Counted from the stretch's first letter, positions 1-11,818 are shown. The stretch: DNA of 64,000 bases from Acanthosepion lycidas (GCA_963932145.1 OZ010571.1:158967173-159031172); one strand, 5' to 3'. Numbers and translations are program-made. The notes: generated by a model not told the origin, from the sequence alone.

Positions 1-600
1 TACAAAGTACAAGAAGAGAAGAGCTGAAAAATGGGGTCAGTAGGTTAGCAGTGTACTCTTATCCTTTGTCAGTATTTTGTATTAGTGTCTGGCATTCAAT
101 CAGCCCCAAATACTATCAGTTGCAACTTTCATCTTTTCATGCAAGATAAAATAGATATTTTTCATATTCTACTGTTTTTCTTATTTCTTTCACATACTCA
201 GGGAGTAATATTCTGATGGGGGTGGAAGGGGAGAGAAGGAACTAGAAGATCTGAAAAGAAAAGCTTATTTCTGGCTTAATAACAAAAAATAAGAAAGAAA
301 AAGTCTAGATCCTATAGAAGAACATGTCAGAGAAAACTAAATATATGTTTTATACTTGTCGACCATTAAACTTACCATAACACCTAAGATTTAATTTAAA
401 ACAGTAAAATAAGGTTTTCTAGAAATAGAAGCAAAAAAAAAATAAAAACTTGAAAAACTTATCTTTAAGTTTTGTAGCTATAATCCCTTCATCAGTTCAG
501 TTTATAAAAGTCCAGAGGTACCAATGACATGTTATTTATTTCACAGCAGTTACTTGAAAAGAGCATAAATTGTGTAAAGACCTTTATATAATTTTCATCA

Positions 601-985
601 AACCAAGCAAAGGCCTTTGACACCTTCAGCCAGAAAATGCTTTGGAAAAATTGCCAGAATTGGAGTCTCACTTAAGTTTCTTTTAGCTTTCTCAGAGGGG
701 TACTCCAGTACCTCAGGGTTAATGCTAGGATGAAGCAAGGCTGTGTTTTTTCACCAGTCCTTATCAACTTATCCGGCACAGCCAATCATTTCCCACCTTG
801 TCCTTGGACACAAAGATGATGCTAAACACATGAACTCCACTACACACAGATGATTATGTAGCTCTGCCACACACAAAAGCCTATGCAGAAATACTCTTGA
901 TCTATTTGTATCTGTCGTTTGACCTTGAGATCATGATTCAAAAACTCAATTCAACCAGTTGTTACACCCAGATTCCAAGTCAAAA
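601..985 (+). pseudogene. LINE reverse transcriptase fragment
   Basis: A decayed piece of a non-LTR reverse transcriptase. Frames of the plus strand read KAFDTFSQKMLW, which fits RT motif A of the type KAFDxV, then MKQGCVFSPVLINL, the conserved GVKQGCVLSPxLFNL block, then DDYVALPHT, a degenerate YADDxALxxHT catalytic block. The three blocks come in the right order but in different frames, with spacing shorter than in a working enzyme, so it is broken and probably internally reduced. It stops where the inverted-repeat element at 1021 begins. The clade cannot be fixed from so short a piece. Confidence 0.7.
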
Positions 986-1020
986 TGGTCTATTACTTCA
1001 CTTGGTTCCACAATGCTAAA

Positions 1021-1449
1021 TACTCTGACATAAGCAGTGGCATCAACAACGATAAGTGTCTGGTTTTTTCTAAGACAAAAATTGTCGCGTTCATCATTTT
1101 TCTAAGATAAAATTGTGTGAAAATTAAATTTTTATCTGTGAAGTGAAAAATGTTAAGGTTATGCACTGTACAATTTTTAAATTTTATGATGCAAACACAC
1201 AAAAAATGCCAAAGGAGGTAAAAAATTTAAACCAACAGTTAAAATTATGAATATTGCACAAATATTTTTTAGATAGTTTAAAATATTTAAAAACTGTGCA
1301 GTACATAATATTTTTTTTCACTTCACAAGTAAAAATTTAATTTTCAGATGAGCACAACAATTTTATCTTTAAAAAATGATGAACACGACAATTTTTGTCT
1401 TAGAAAAAACAAAACCTGATGATGACATTGTGCTAATGTTGAAAGTACT
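1021..1449. mobile_element. Long inverted-repeat (foldback/MITE-like) element
   Basis: Two arms of about 165 bases face each other (about 1021-1190 and 1285-1449). The inner parts match closely: TTTTTTCTAAGACAAAAATT at 1061 is repeated in reverse complement near 1388-1407, and the AATTAAATTTTTA and GTGAAGTGAAAAA blocks recur in both arms. The spacer of about 95 bases has no coding potential. The shape fits a non-autonomous DNA transposon with long TIRs. I see no clear target duplication, so the family is unknown. Confidence 0.65.
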
Positions 1450-1623
1450 CAGAATAAAATGAATATGCATCAACATGGTAATTTTCTTTCTTCCTTTAAT
1501 AAGGATACTAAGAAACTTGTTCATAATTACGAGAGGATACTATTAAAAATGAGTAGACAAAATCTGTCTAAATTATTTAATGAGACATGTTTTAATAAAA
1601 ATATACTACCAAAATATATGCAA

Positions 1624-1648
1624 TTTATATATATATATATATATACAT

Positions 1649-1689
<41 letters not shown>

Positions 1690-1690
1690 C
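1624..1690. repeat. (TA)n microsatellite with CATA interruptions
   Basis: Alternating TA run broken by CATACACA steps. The 81-codon open frame across it ends in a Tyr-Ile run and is an artefact of the repeat. Confidence 0.95.
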
Positions 1691-1884
1691 ACACACTCAC
1701 TTAAGTTCATATGAGCAAATGTTCTTTGTGAAAATTTCTAATCCACAAATGACATAGCAGCAATTTAATGGATATAGACATTTAAACATGTTCATGCCAA
1801 CCTCCTGAATTTCACTTCATGCATTAGTTTGGGAAAGGAAGGGGAATTAAGTGACTTTGAATGAAGAATGGTGACTGATTCCAG

Positions 1885-2870
1885 ATTTCAATAGGTATTT
1901 CAGTAGCTGCTGATCTACTAGGATTTCCACTCACAATCATGTCTATGGTTTGCAGAAAATGGCCAGTCAAAGATAATACCAGTGAGCAGCAGTTCTGTGT
2001 TCAGAAATCCCTTATGCATGAAAAAATTAAGAGGAGAATGGCCAGGTTAGTTCAAGTTGACAGACAAGCGGCAGTAGCTCAAATAACCACTCTTCTTTAC
2101 AATGGAGGTATAAAGAAGAGCCGCTCAAGAAACTGCACAACATATTGAACCTTGAAGCAGATGGGCTACAGCAGCAGAAAACCATACCAGGAGCCACTTC
2201 TGTCAGATAAGAACAAGAAGCTGAGGTTACAATTTGCTAAAGATTGTAAAAACTGAAAAATAGAAAATTGGAAAAATGTTGCCTGGTCTGATGATTCTTG
2301 ATTTCTACCGTTCAGATGGTAGAGCCAATATTTTACTATTTATAAAAGTACAGATTCATCCTGCTTTGCATCAATGGTTCACACTGGAGTTGGTGGTGTA
2401 ATGGTATAGGCAATATTTTCTTGACATATATTGGGACCCTTGGTACTAATAAAAGATAATTTAAATGCTGCAGGCTACCTAGTTATTGAGGTTGACCACT
2501 CAATTTAGGACTAAAGTGAACCCAATTCTCTGGTAGCCACTTCAGTAAAATAATGGTCTATGTCACAAATCAAAACTAGTGGCAAATTGGTTAAGTAAAC
2601 ACAACAATGAGTTTTATGTGATAAAGTGTCCTCCTGAGTTACTCGATCTCTGTTCCATACAGCAATATTGGGATGTGGTGGAAAAGGAGATTTGAATCCT
2701 GGATGTGCAGCCAGCCAAACTAGAACCATTGTGGAATGCCATAATAAAAGAAGGCACTCACACATCAAAGTTCCTACCAAGTAAAACTGAAAAATCAAGG
2801 CTATTCTGAATGCAAAAAGGAATCCAACCCAGTACCAGAAGATTATTCCTAATAAAGTAACCCGTGTCCA
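1885..2870 (+). pseudogene. Tc1-like transposase, decayed
   Basis: A Tc1-family element whose transposase would bind its TIRs and cut and paste at TA sites. Recognisable pieces in order are: HEKIKRRMARLVQVDRQAAV and AQITTLLYNGGIKKSRSRNT (helix-turn-helix region), KPYQEPLLSDKNKKLRLQFA followed by KDCKNW and NVAWSDDS (Tc1 blocks around the first catalytic Asp), HTGVGGVMVWAIFS, then near 2660-2850 the C-terminal tail with WNAI-like and GNPTQYQKII-like blocks, ending at a TIR-like AATAAAGTAACC at 2849. Stops and frame changes are scattered through it; total length is close to a complete Tc1 gene. An old, inactive copy. Confidence 0.8.
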
Positions 2871-2922
2871 TATATATATATATATATATATATATGTGGA
2901 CACTGGTTACTTTATTTCATTT
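2848..2922. repeat. Facing Tc1 TIR ends across a (TA)n tract
   Basis: AATAAAGTAACCCGTGTCCA runs into (TA)n at 2871-2894, followed by TGGACACTGGTTACTTTATT. The two sides are near-perfect reverse complements, so a Tc1 right end and an opposite TIR face each other over the TA run. Both TIRs resemble the CACTGGTxACTTTATTAG end typical of Tc1 elements. Confidence 0.75.
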
Positions 2923-3500
2923 CCAACCTCCATTTTGATTATTCATCATTCAGTAACCCTTTCTAGGTTACAACATATTTATTCCAACTTAATTTCAATA
3001 AAAACAAAATATATAGAATTATATGTATTTTTTTTCTTTTTTCCTCAGTAATTTTATAATTTTAAACTTAATATAGATTAAATTTAAATTTTAAAATGGG
3101 TAATTTTTAATTTAAAATTTTATCGTATATTTATTAGTTAGAATAAATTCTATTTTAGTCTACCCCCAACATTAAAGAATTAAATAATTATTATAACCAA
3201 AGTTCATTGTCAAGTTTTTTGAATTCTCATATACTTGTATTTTAATTGGTCATTGCAGCTTATGTAACAGCATTTACCCTTGCAAGGGGTGGTTAATTGA
3301 TTTGAGCCTTTTAAAACCTTTTATTCTACATTCAACATACCAGAAGTGTTGAAACAAAATGGCTATTTTTGTAGTGATTTTATAACATATTTATGTTATA
3401 ATTTTTGAATAAATAATTGTATATACATACATACATATATGTGTGTGTGTGTGTTATATACACACCAGCAAAGTAATGGTTAAAAATGACTAGATTATTT
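2923..3500. other. AT-rich DNA with a short microsatellite, no gene
   Basis: No coding or RNA signal seen. Contains a CATA/GTGT microsatellite at about 3422-3458. Confidence 0.7.
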
Positions 3501-3975
3501 ACATATTGGTATTTCGAATTGGGATAATAATATCTAGGTTTTTTGGGGATTTTGTTTTACAGTAAGGTTCACCCTGTAAAAGGCCCCAGGGCCACTGAAG
3601 GTAGAGAGTTCTGTTAAGGGGTGGTTTATACTGATAGAAGGGGAAGCTGTAGACTTGCTGTAGACTTGAACAGGTTAAGATTGTAGTGATTGGGAAACAT
3701 CCTCTTGAGAGTATGTTCTCCATGGCAGTGATTGATTGGAAGAGCAGTTCGAGTGGAACTCACCAATAGAATATAGAGGGAATTGTGGGTGGGGGTTTGC
3801 TACAATGTAAGGGGCATGGCAGGTCTTAGCCATGAAGGTTCATCCTGGCAGAACCATAGAAAGTAGTTTGTTTGAGCACTTTCCATGAAAGTAGCGATAG
3901 AGTAGGTATGTTGTCTTTGACACTCCTGCCCTCTGCTTATTTTCTATGTAGTATATTTGTAGCCTATGAAAAGTA
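3500..3975 (-). pseudogene. Jockey-type LINE, 3' part of RT ORF
   Basis: Reading the minus strand, LLYRYFHGKCSNKLLSMVLP (3842-3901) is the same block as LFYKYFHGNCSDKLLSLVL in the plus-strand copy near 7530, and MFPNHYNLNLFKS-like sequence around 3660-3720 is the C-terminal block seen again near 43000. The copy is truncated at its 5' side and broken by frame changes. It ends in unique AT-rich DNA without a visible target duplication. Confidence 0.75.
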
Positions 3976-5040
3976 TTACATGCACTTTCTATATATATAT
4001 ATATGTGTGTGTGTGTATGAGTACACATTATGTTTTATATACATATATACATATGTACTTATAATATTTCCTTCTTGAGAAGAGAGAATCCATTTTTTTA
4101 TTTTTTTTAAAAAAAAAAAAAAAAAAGAGCAATGAAATCCCAAATTTGACCTCAATCAAGTTGGCCTCACTTAATGCAAAATCTAGTGACATTTTTCCCC
4201 TCTCATTTTCTTGTTTGTTTTTGGCTATAAAATAGATGCATAAAATAATTTTGTCTTCATTGAATATATTCAGTAAAAGAATAAAATCAAGTGACGACAT
4301 CATCTTCATTTGACTCTGAAAACCGAAATGATCTTTTGGATTTTTATTTTCCAGATATTTCATGTTGCTGCTGCCAATTGTCATGCTGGTAGCCAGTATT
4401 TAAACCATTAAAGAACGACACCTCACCTACTCCAAGAAACTGACCACAAAAACTAGCAAATGACAGCAGTAATCATGTGGGCTTGGTGCAGAGTTAGGAA
4501 CACAATTTGCAGTTACTGTTTCACAGTTTCATGCATTATCTAAGAATAACTACACTGTGTTGATGTAAAGTGTTGTTAAACAAAAGAAAATATTTTATCA
4601 TTAATTAATTTCATTTAAATTTAAGCTTTCAAGGCATATCTATTCTCAAATTGAGTATTTTCTAACATTTTCATCAAACAAATGTTATACTGTCATTTTT
4701 TTTAGTAATAATTACATGAAAAGGTTAAATTAAAATAAAAGCGATTTTTAAGTGCAATGACATTTGAATTAGAATTATATTTAAAAAATTTGATATATAA
4801 ACATTTAAAACATGTTACACTCCAGCCATCCCTGTGTGCTTTGCCATTGAACACTTAATTTTAAACTTAAGATACTATTTTGTTGACTGAATTTTACTAG
4901 TCTTGCACCAAAACAATTAAAGAAATCATTATTCAATAGAATTAAATCAAACAGTTTTACTGTAATAATGTGTCCAAATAATGAATATTTTTCTAGTTCC
5001 AAATGACATGCCTCTTCTGGATGTCTCATTTATCTCCCTT
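3976..5040. other. AT-rich DNA, no gene
   Basis: Contains short TA and GT tracts around 3990-4060 and a T/A homopolymer stretch at 4094-4126. The small open frames on both strands have low-complexity composition and no recognisable domain. Confidence 0.7.
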
Positions 5041-5044
5041 TAAC

Positions 5045-5185
5045 TCAACAATCTACCCTGGTGGACAAAATAAAGGGCTCAGTTCAAAATTCCAATCACC
5101 TGAAGAAGGCTAGAGTATACAATGGCCGAAACCATTGTCAAACAAAAGAAAGTTCCAATTTTCATAATTGTCCACTAGTCCCTAC
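5045..5185 (+). repeat. HH-SINE body fragment with hammerhead-like core
   Basis: A truncated copy of the family described at 28999. Its core reads CTGAAGA (5100-5106), A, GGCT, a loop, GGCC, GAAAC (5128-5132), CATT, GTC. This has the order of a type I hammerhead with a two-base-pair stem III and a GTC cleavage triplet, but with an extra A between CTGAAGA and stem II. It lacks the tRNA-like head seen in fuller copies. Confidence 0.6.
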
Positions 5186-5479
5186 CATATAGGAGGATTG
5201 ATATTACATAGCAGTTCAGCACTCTTTTCTTTGTTTCTAATGAAATTTTTCCATTTCTTAATACTTTGTTTAGCTTTTGGAAGACATCTTTCACTATTTC
5301 ACTGTACCCTCAGATTTTTGCATCACATTTTCCACTGTCTTTATTCTCAACATTCTTTCCATTGTATTTTTTTTTTTAAGTAAAAAAATATTCTCCCTCA
5401 GTGTTGATTTTATGTCCTTTTACAATTTGGTACTAACTGAAAAATAAGAGATTATATTAAACACTCCATAACTGACCTT

Positions 5480-7985
5480 CCTGGCATACAAACCCTTAAA
5501 TTTTCAATCTCTCACACAAGTGGTTGACTTTCCTACACATTTCCCCAGTAACCATGATGGTAAGGCTTCCCTTCCCTATCTCTATTTTACCTCGATCTCG
5601 GAGTCTTGTGCCATGCAGGTCTGTCCTCTTGGCAACTTTAATCATGCTGTCATGTCTGTTAACATCTCCTATTCCTTCCCCAGAAAAAAAAACTTCCCAC
5701 CAACAAAACGTCTTTCTGTTGTCAGCAAGCAGACTGGGACTCATTCTGTGATATCTTCTGTGATGTTCCCTGAAATGTTGTTTTTAATCTCTCCATCCCA
5801 AAATGTGCATCTGTGGTCTCATCCTGGGTAAAAGCTGAAATTGAGGCTTTCATCCCCACAAGAAAATATAAAGTTAAATCGCGTTCCTTCTCTTGCTTCT
5901 CAGCTACTTGCTCAGCTAATATTGTCAACAGAAATCACTACTTCCATCTGTACTGTAGCAACATGTCTGATTGCAATAGACATCTCTCTGTCACTGCCCG
6001 CAATGAGTGCAAGTGTGTCCTCAATGAAGCAAAGTTATTCTTTTCCAAAAGAATGAAACAACGTATTGCTTCTTACAAGTTTTGTTCTAAAGATTATTGG
6101 TGGCTCTGCAAGAGTATGCTGAACAACAGTAAACCCACAATACCTCCATTATTCAACAATTTGAGGTCCTGACTTCCTCAGCTGACAAAGCTGAATGCTT
6201 TGCTCAGAAATTCTCATCTAATTCAACACTAGACTCATCTGGTGTACCCACACCTGATTTTCCCTCCAGAACTGAGGCTCTATTGAGGGATGCATATAAC
6301 CCCAATGATGGTATCTGACATCATCTCTAAATTAGACTCCCATAAGGCAAGTGGTGGGATGGGATACCGGCCAATAATCCTGAAGAAATGTGCTCCTGAA
6401 CTGACACCAGTCCTCTCTAAACTATACAACTACTGCCTCAATTAATCTTGCTTTCCAGCCTGTTGGAAGTCCTCAGCTGTTGTGCCTGTCTTTAAGAACT
6501 CTAGAGACCATTTTGACACATCTAACTACCATCTTATCAGTCTCTTTACAACTCTTTGGTAAAGTCTTTGACACTTTAATCAATGCCAAAGTGGTTAAAC
6601 ACCTTACATCCCATAATCTGCTCTGCAACAAGCAAATATGGTTTCCTCTTTGCCTGATCTACTGTTCACATGCTCACACCCATAACTGAATTTGTATACC
6701 AAGCACTTCACAATAATGGAGAAGATCAAGCCATGGCTCTAGATATCTCTAAAGCATTTAATAGGGTTTGGCATGCCAACCTTCTTTGTAATCTTCAGGG
6801 ATACAGCATTACAGAATGATTATTTGACTTAATACAATCATTCCTGTCAAACCGGGAAATGAACATTGTCCTAAATGGGTTCTCCTCCAGCTCATTTATC
6901 ATGAATGCTGGTGTTCCCCAAGGCTCTGTCTTGGGTCCTACATGGTTTCTGATCTTCAACGACCTTCCCAATGTCATCAGTTCCCAAGTAGGCATCTACA
7001 GAGATCTGCCTCAATAGTAAATCTGGCATCATTGACAAAACTAAATGGGCTGCTGATCTCAAAATGAACCTCCAATCTGTGATTGACTGAGGCAAGAAAT
7101 GGCTTGTAAACTTCAATGCCTCCAAAAGGAAATTGATCTCCTTTACCCACCACAGAGAACCCTCCCTGTCTCCCATCAGGATGGCTGATGCTCAACTCCA
7201 TGAGAGCACCTCATTGCACCTGCTTGCTCTCACAATGTCCACTGATATGAGGTGGAACGAATACATAGACTCAATAGCTTCATCTACCGCAAGGAAAGTT
7301 GGTTCTCTGTATCATGCCAGAAAGTTTTTCTCATCTGAGTCCATCCTTCAAATCTGTAAATCAACCATCCATCTTTGCATGGAATATTGCTGTCATATAT
7401 GGTCTGGTGTTCCGACTGTAAGTCTTGAGGTTCTCGACAAAATCCAGAGATTGATATACAATGTGATAGGTCCTGATCTGGCATCTCATCTACAGTCACT
7501 TTCTCACAGACATGTCTTCTGTCTCTTCTATAAGTATTTTCATGGCAACTGTTCAGACAAGTTGCTTTCACTGGTTCTCAGACTGCATTAATTTAAGCAA
7601 GCCACTAGGTTGGCATCTCGGTCCCACCCTTTCACTGTCAAAATGGTTAAATGTAACCATCTCTTCAACCTAAAGAGATTCTTCTCTTGCACTTCCAGTC
7701 TTACTTGCTTCCTGATAACTATAATCTTCAAATATTCAAGTGTAATGTTAATCGACATCTTCTGATATCTTGATCTTGTTCCCTACCCTTCTTTATTTAT
7801 TATTGAGGCATGAAACATGAAAACATGTAATAAAAAACACCCTAACCTTCCTTGACATGCCTCTTTACTCTTGTTCTCTACCCTGTGTAACCCTTTGCAT
7901 GCTAGTGATACTCCCGCCTTGCTTGGGGTGAAATGCTTATAAAGAATTTTTAAAAAATATAAATAAAAAATAAAAAAAATCACTA
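5480..7985 (+). pseudogene. Jockey-type LINE, long decayed ORF2
   Basis: The longest Jockey-like copy. Its product would be an RT that copies the element's RNA at the insertion site. In order: a linker region with CSKDYWWLCKSMLNNSKP (about 6082-6140); RT thumb/finger blocks such as SCFPACWKSS and a TSNYHLISLFTTL-like equivalent of SNYRPISLL (about 6440-6560); INAKVVKHLTSHNLLCNKQ; PQGSVLGP (6920-6950); then an open stretch at 7133-7591 containing WNEYIDSIASSTARKVGSLY, MEYCCHIWSG and FYKYFHGNCSDKLLSLVL, the usual C-terminal blocks of Jockey-like RTs. Many stops and frame changes break it. The 3' end carries GCTTGGGGTGAAATG, seen in reverse in other copies, followed by an A-rich tail to about 7985. 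Confidence 0.85.
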
Positions 7986-8590
7986 AAGAGCAAAACTATT
8001 GATTTGTGGAGAATGAAAGTTTTTTTTTTTTTCTGTTAGAACACAAATTAAAAGCTAAGAGTTACATTAGACAGTAGTAGATTTTAAAAGAAAAAAGGCA
8101 ATAAGCAACCATCTTTCTTGTGGGGATAATGGCCACCATCTTTCTCAGGGAAATTGCTAATCATATTTCTAAAAGATGAGAAAACAAAAACATTTTTGAC
8201 AAATAAAGAGACAGAGTGAAATACTTATATCAAAATACACATAGAATCAAGTTTTTCATTTATATAAATAAAGAATTGCATTATACAAAAGATCAGTTAA
8301 AGCAGGAATAATTATACTTTAGTTTTATTTTGGGTTGTTATTCATATTTCTCTTATAATTTTGCATTTCTTTGTATTTCTTTAAGGATTTTAAACTTTAA
8401 AGAAATACTGATTTTTGAAGCGAATATGACCAAATAAATCTTGTCTTTTTTAGTTTGTCTTTTCTAAAAACTTTAAAAATGTTATCGATAATAACTTAAG
8501 ACTTTTCATATTATAGTATAAAAGCAAGAAATTGGTAATTCAATAAAATTTCTTTGAAAAGACTCACAATCTTTGAATATTCTGTGAAAA
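7986..8590. other. AT-rich DNA, no gene
   Basis: No coding, repeat or RNA signal recognised. Confidence 0.6.
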
Positions 8591-8619
8591 AAAAGCTTTC
8601 ATTTCAAATAAATCCCACA

Positions 8620-8807
8620 ATGCCCTGCCCCATGCAGACAAGAGATATATAGCCAGACTTCCTGTTTGTAAAGACAAATCTAAGGCAGGCTAGCCTGACA
8701 CACAGAACATCAGCAGCAGTAGCAGTTGCAGCAAGTGTGAAATGCCAAACCTCTACATAAGTTTGATTGGATTACTCTGGATTCTTTTCTCTTTTTGGTG
8801 TAGATAG
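8620..8807 (+). promoter_or_regulatory. Possible promoter and signal-peptide first exon
   Basis: A GC-richer, non-repetitive island in AT-rich DNA. It has a TATA-like GATATATAGCC at about 8643, then about 90 bases later an ATG at 8742 in a purine-minus-3 context. From it reads a 21-residue peptide MPNLYISLIGLLWILFSFWC followed by R, hydrophobic throughout like a secretion signal, stopping at 8805. A GT near the end (GGTGTAG, about 8797) could be a weak splice donor. This layout fits the first exon of a secreted or membrane protein gene on the plus strand. Chance is a real alternative: the peptide is short, the donor is poor and no downstream exon is recognised. Confidence 0.2.
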
Positions 8808-9364
8808 ATCAACAGTACAACTCTGACAAAGAACAGTTTCCCACCTGAGAAAAAAAATGGAAAAGAAAGAAATTATTTTCTTTTTGTTTCCATCACTTAT
8901 AGAAGCATTCCATTCTGTTAGCAGCTGGTTGCTACCAGAATGGAGTAAGTCTATAATTGTTGCCAGATGTGCAAAGCTTCCTCACAGCTTTTCTGCAAAC
9001 ATCCAGGTAATAAGTTTTCACTTGAAAGTGGAAACAAGAAATTTAAAGAAAGCAGAGAAAACCTGATTGGTTAATTGATTGATGAATGAGTCAGGCACTC
9101 AGCAGGGGAGGAGGACTCATGGTCATTAGCTGAATGATGATCTCCAAGACACAGATTTTGCCCAAGTCTTTTATGGATTTCAGTTGATACCAGTCAGATA
9201 TTTTACCTGCCTTACATCATCAACAAGGAAACCAAAATTATATTAGAGTTGCAAAGTAATTTCTTACAGAGCTACAGAATGGTTAATACCAACTTTAACA
9301 GATCATTATTATGAAACTTGGACAATACTTGCTCAGTTCCAGTTGAAATTTTTTTTTAAAAGTT
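8808..9364. other. Unassigned DNA, no gene
   Basis: A 69-codon open frame at 8857-9066 has no recognisable domain. Nothing else seen. Confidence 0.5.
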
Positions 9365-10278
9365 CAAATATTTAATCAAAATACAGATTGCCAAAACACA
9401 CTAATCCAACATGTCCATCGGGCGCATCTTATCAACAGTTTTCCACACAAACTATCTAAAGCAATCACAAAACTCCTAACTCTGTTCCTAGGTACCATCA
9501 ACTCAACACACATTAGACAATCTGGTGACTTAATCCAGAGAGTAAGAAATAGAAACGTAAAAAATAAGGTTATGGCAAGCTCAGATATCAAATCACTGTA
9601 CACCAATATACCTATCACAAAATGCTTCAAGAAACCACCTCCCTAAATCCAAAAGAAAAACTTTCTCTACCAGTCCACAAAATTCTAGACACATTCAAAC
9701 TAATTATCAATCACTATTTCTTTTAACAGTTTCTACAAACGAAATTTCAGTTCATGGACAGAACCGCACCACCACTATAAGCATGTCTGATCTTTTAGAA
9801 TCTGGCCCAATTTAAACACATCATGTCTAAAAACTACTTACCTTAGATATATAGATGACATCCTATTGATATATCTCCACTGCATAAATCTACCAAAAAT
9901 CATAAAGAAACTCAATAATGGAGAACCAACCATCAAAGTATGAAATACAAAAACATCAAATAAAAAAAACCCTAACCTTCCTTGACATCCAAAACAAAAA
10001 CAAATTAGATTTTAAAGTTTTACATAAACTAACAAAAAATGATTTAATAAATTTCTATTCCCAGCACAGTCAAAAAATAAAATCAGAATTAATCATAGAC
10101 TTCAGTGTCCTCAGAATATGCAGCATGGAACTTCCAAAGAAGAAAATACATTGAAAAAAATGTTTAGACACCTTCACAGAAATAAAACAGGCAATAACTT
10201 TGATTTTTAAAAAATGCCACCTTAAATAAAAAAACTGATTATGTCACATTATGAAGAAAATATTTAGAGAGAATATTA

Positions 10279-10379
10279 TTAAGTTGGTGCAAAAATAATG
10301 ACGTAATAATGTCGTTTTTTGACGTTAAAAATAGGTCAAAAAACGACATTATTACGTCATTATTTTTGCACCAACTTAA
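10279..10379. mobile_element. 101-bp mariner MITE (MADE1-like)
   Basis: Near-perfect palindrome beginning TTAAGTTGGTGCAAAAATAA and ending with its reverse complement, flanked on both sides by TA (10277-10278 and 10380-10381), the mariner target duplication. The terminal sequence strongly resembles the TTAGGTTGGTGCAAAAGTAA ends of Hsmar1/MADE1-type mariners (established knowledge). The arms are about 45 bases around a short centre. It has no coding capacity and would have been moved by a mariner transposase supplied elsewhere. Confidence 0.9.
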
Positions 10380-11028
10380 TAGTATATTTCCTTTGATAAA
10401 CCAATGGCAGTTACACTTTTTCATATCATCAACATTTATACAACATAATTAAAAAATGTAAGATCCAGATACCTTTAAACCCACCAAACATCTGGATACA
10501 TTCAAAAGTCATATATAATAACAATAATATGTAAAATAGAATTAAACCTAAACACCACCACATACACAAAAATTTCCAGATGCACACAAATTTTCCTCAA
10601 CAAACCTCATACAATAATCATAAGAATAATAATAGAATTAAGCCAAAACAAACACACACTCACACACACACACACACATAGCTCCAAATTTCCCAAACAC
10701 ACATAATTTTTTCCTCAACCATAGAATTCATCCTGACATTAGTAACATACATCTAACCAGCAATCAACAACAAATGTACTGACACCAACACCTGCAAGAC
10801 CAACTAGAAACTTGATACATAGACACATACCTTTCCCATTATCCTCCCACTATAATTTTAGGAATTAAACACATGGACTGACAAACAGATTCAAAATGAC
10901 CACTAGAATCCAGATATACATATGCACAAACACACAACAGAAAAAGACATGTGTGGTCTACCTGACCAATGAAAAATAAACAACACAGAAGTCAAGGGAC
11001 TGGAAAATTGTCTTACATCAAAAGATTT

Positions 11029-11062
11029 CTGATGAAGCTTAAATAAAAGCAAAGCATGTTAA
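11029..11062 (+). ncRNA. Decayed hammerhead-like motif at PLE end
   Basis: CTGATGA (11029-11035), A, GCTT, a loop, AAGC, then AAAGC where a GAAAC would be expected, followed by ATGTT. The order and spacing match hammerheads found in PLEs, and the position downstream of the PLE RT fits. The invariant GAA is damaged, so self-cleavage is unlikely. Confidence 0.4.
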
Positions 11063-11265
11063 ATTTATAACGCTTTCCTATTTGTTCATTATCCTACCAT
11101 TCTGTCAAATTTCATTCATATTTAATTCCAATATAATTTTTTTTCTTTTAAATAAGGCTAACAAAAGATTGATTTGGTGTCATAGGATAGGACTCTGTTC
11201 TTAGAATTTTCACAATCACAACACCAACCAATATGCAGCTTCCTGACTTACCTGATATCGTTTTC

Positions 11266-11818
11266 TTGGACTACACATGGGTAGTTATTGAGATGGAAGC
11301 TGACCATACCACACCTGTCATTGAAATGGAAATATTGCATAGCCCCCTGGTGGGGGTGGTCTTATCTCATCTTCTCTTGGCCAGCAATCACTAGTTGATT
11401 TAGTTTGGCAATTAAAAGACTCCAACACAGATAATTTTAACTTAACTATTTTATTAATGTTTATGTTGACATGTACTATCTAGTGTAGATTGTTCCCCAT
11501 TGGGAGTCATTTCAGACATGAAAGAGAATATGTACACATAGCTTGACAGTCAAGAAACAACTCTCTGAAAAACCTTTCTCTATCTATCATTCCCATGCTA
11601 GCTCAGCCAATCAAAATCAACTTCCTTATTTTGGTTTGCATCTGACCTCAAAGGTCAACCTTTAGAAATCACTGCTAAAATACAATTCTCCCTAAAAATA
11701 ATAGTCTTCTAAACTATTAACAGAACCTGACCATACCATACATGGGTTATCATTGAGATGAAAGCTGACCATGCCACACATGGGTTGTTATTGAGATGGA
11801 AGCTGGCCATATGACACA
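11266..11818 (+). repeat. 38-bp minisatellite split by about 390 bp
   Basis: Units of the type CTGACCATACCACACATGGG followed by TTGTTATTGAGATGGAAG occur at about 11268-11330 and again at 11728-11815 (two and a half units). Between them (11335-11727) is unrelated sequence with no coding signal. Confidence 0.7.

Larger units (their letters stand above)
9365..11100 (+). mobile_element. Penelope-like element, strongly decayed
   Basis: A PLE would encode an RT joined to a GIY-YIG endonuclease. Plus-strand frames give IRPIVNN-like sequence near 9400, KVMASSDIKSLYTNIPI (about 9567-9620, RT motif A), TYLRYIDDILLIYL across frames near 9838-9880 (motif C), and LTFLDIQNKNKLDFKVLHK (9975-10030, the conserved FLDV block). 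The later third is too degraded to show a GIY-YIG domain and contains an (AC)n run at 10656-10678. It is interrupted by the MITE at 10279-10379 and ends with a hammerhead-like motif at 11029. Numerous stops; an old copy. Confidence 0.8.

Noticed and set aside
448-496. Hammerhead on the minus strand (CTGATGA at 498-491 direction, AAAACTT...AAGTT stem)
   Set aside because: The invariant G of GAA is C, and stem II does not pair; at best a very decayed PLE end.
11335-11727. Possible reverse-strand solo LTR (TGTTAATAG start on the minus strand)
   Set aside because: No convincing target duplication and no partner LTR; family not recognised.
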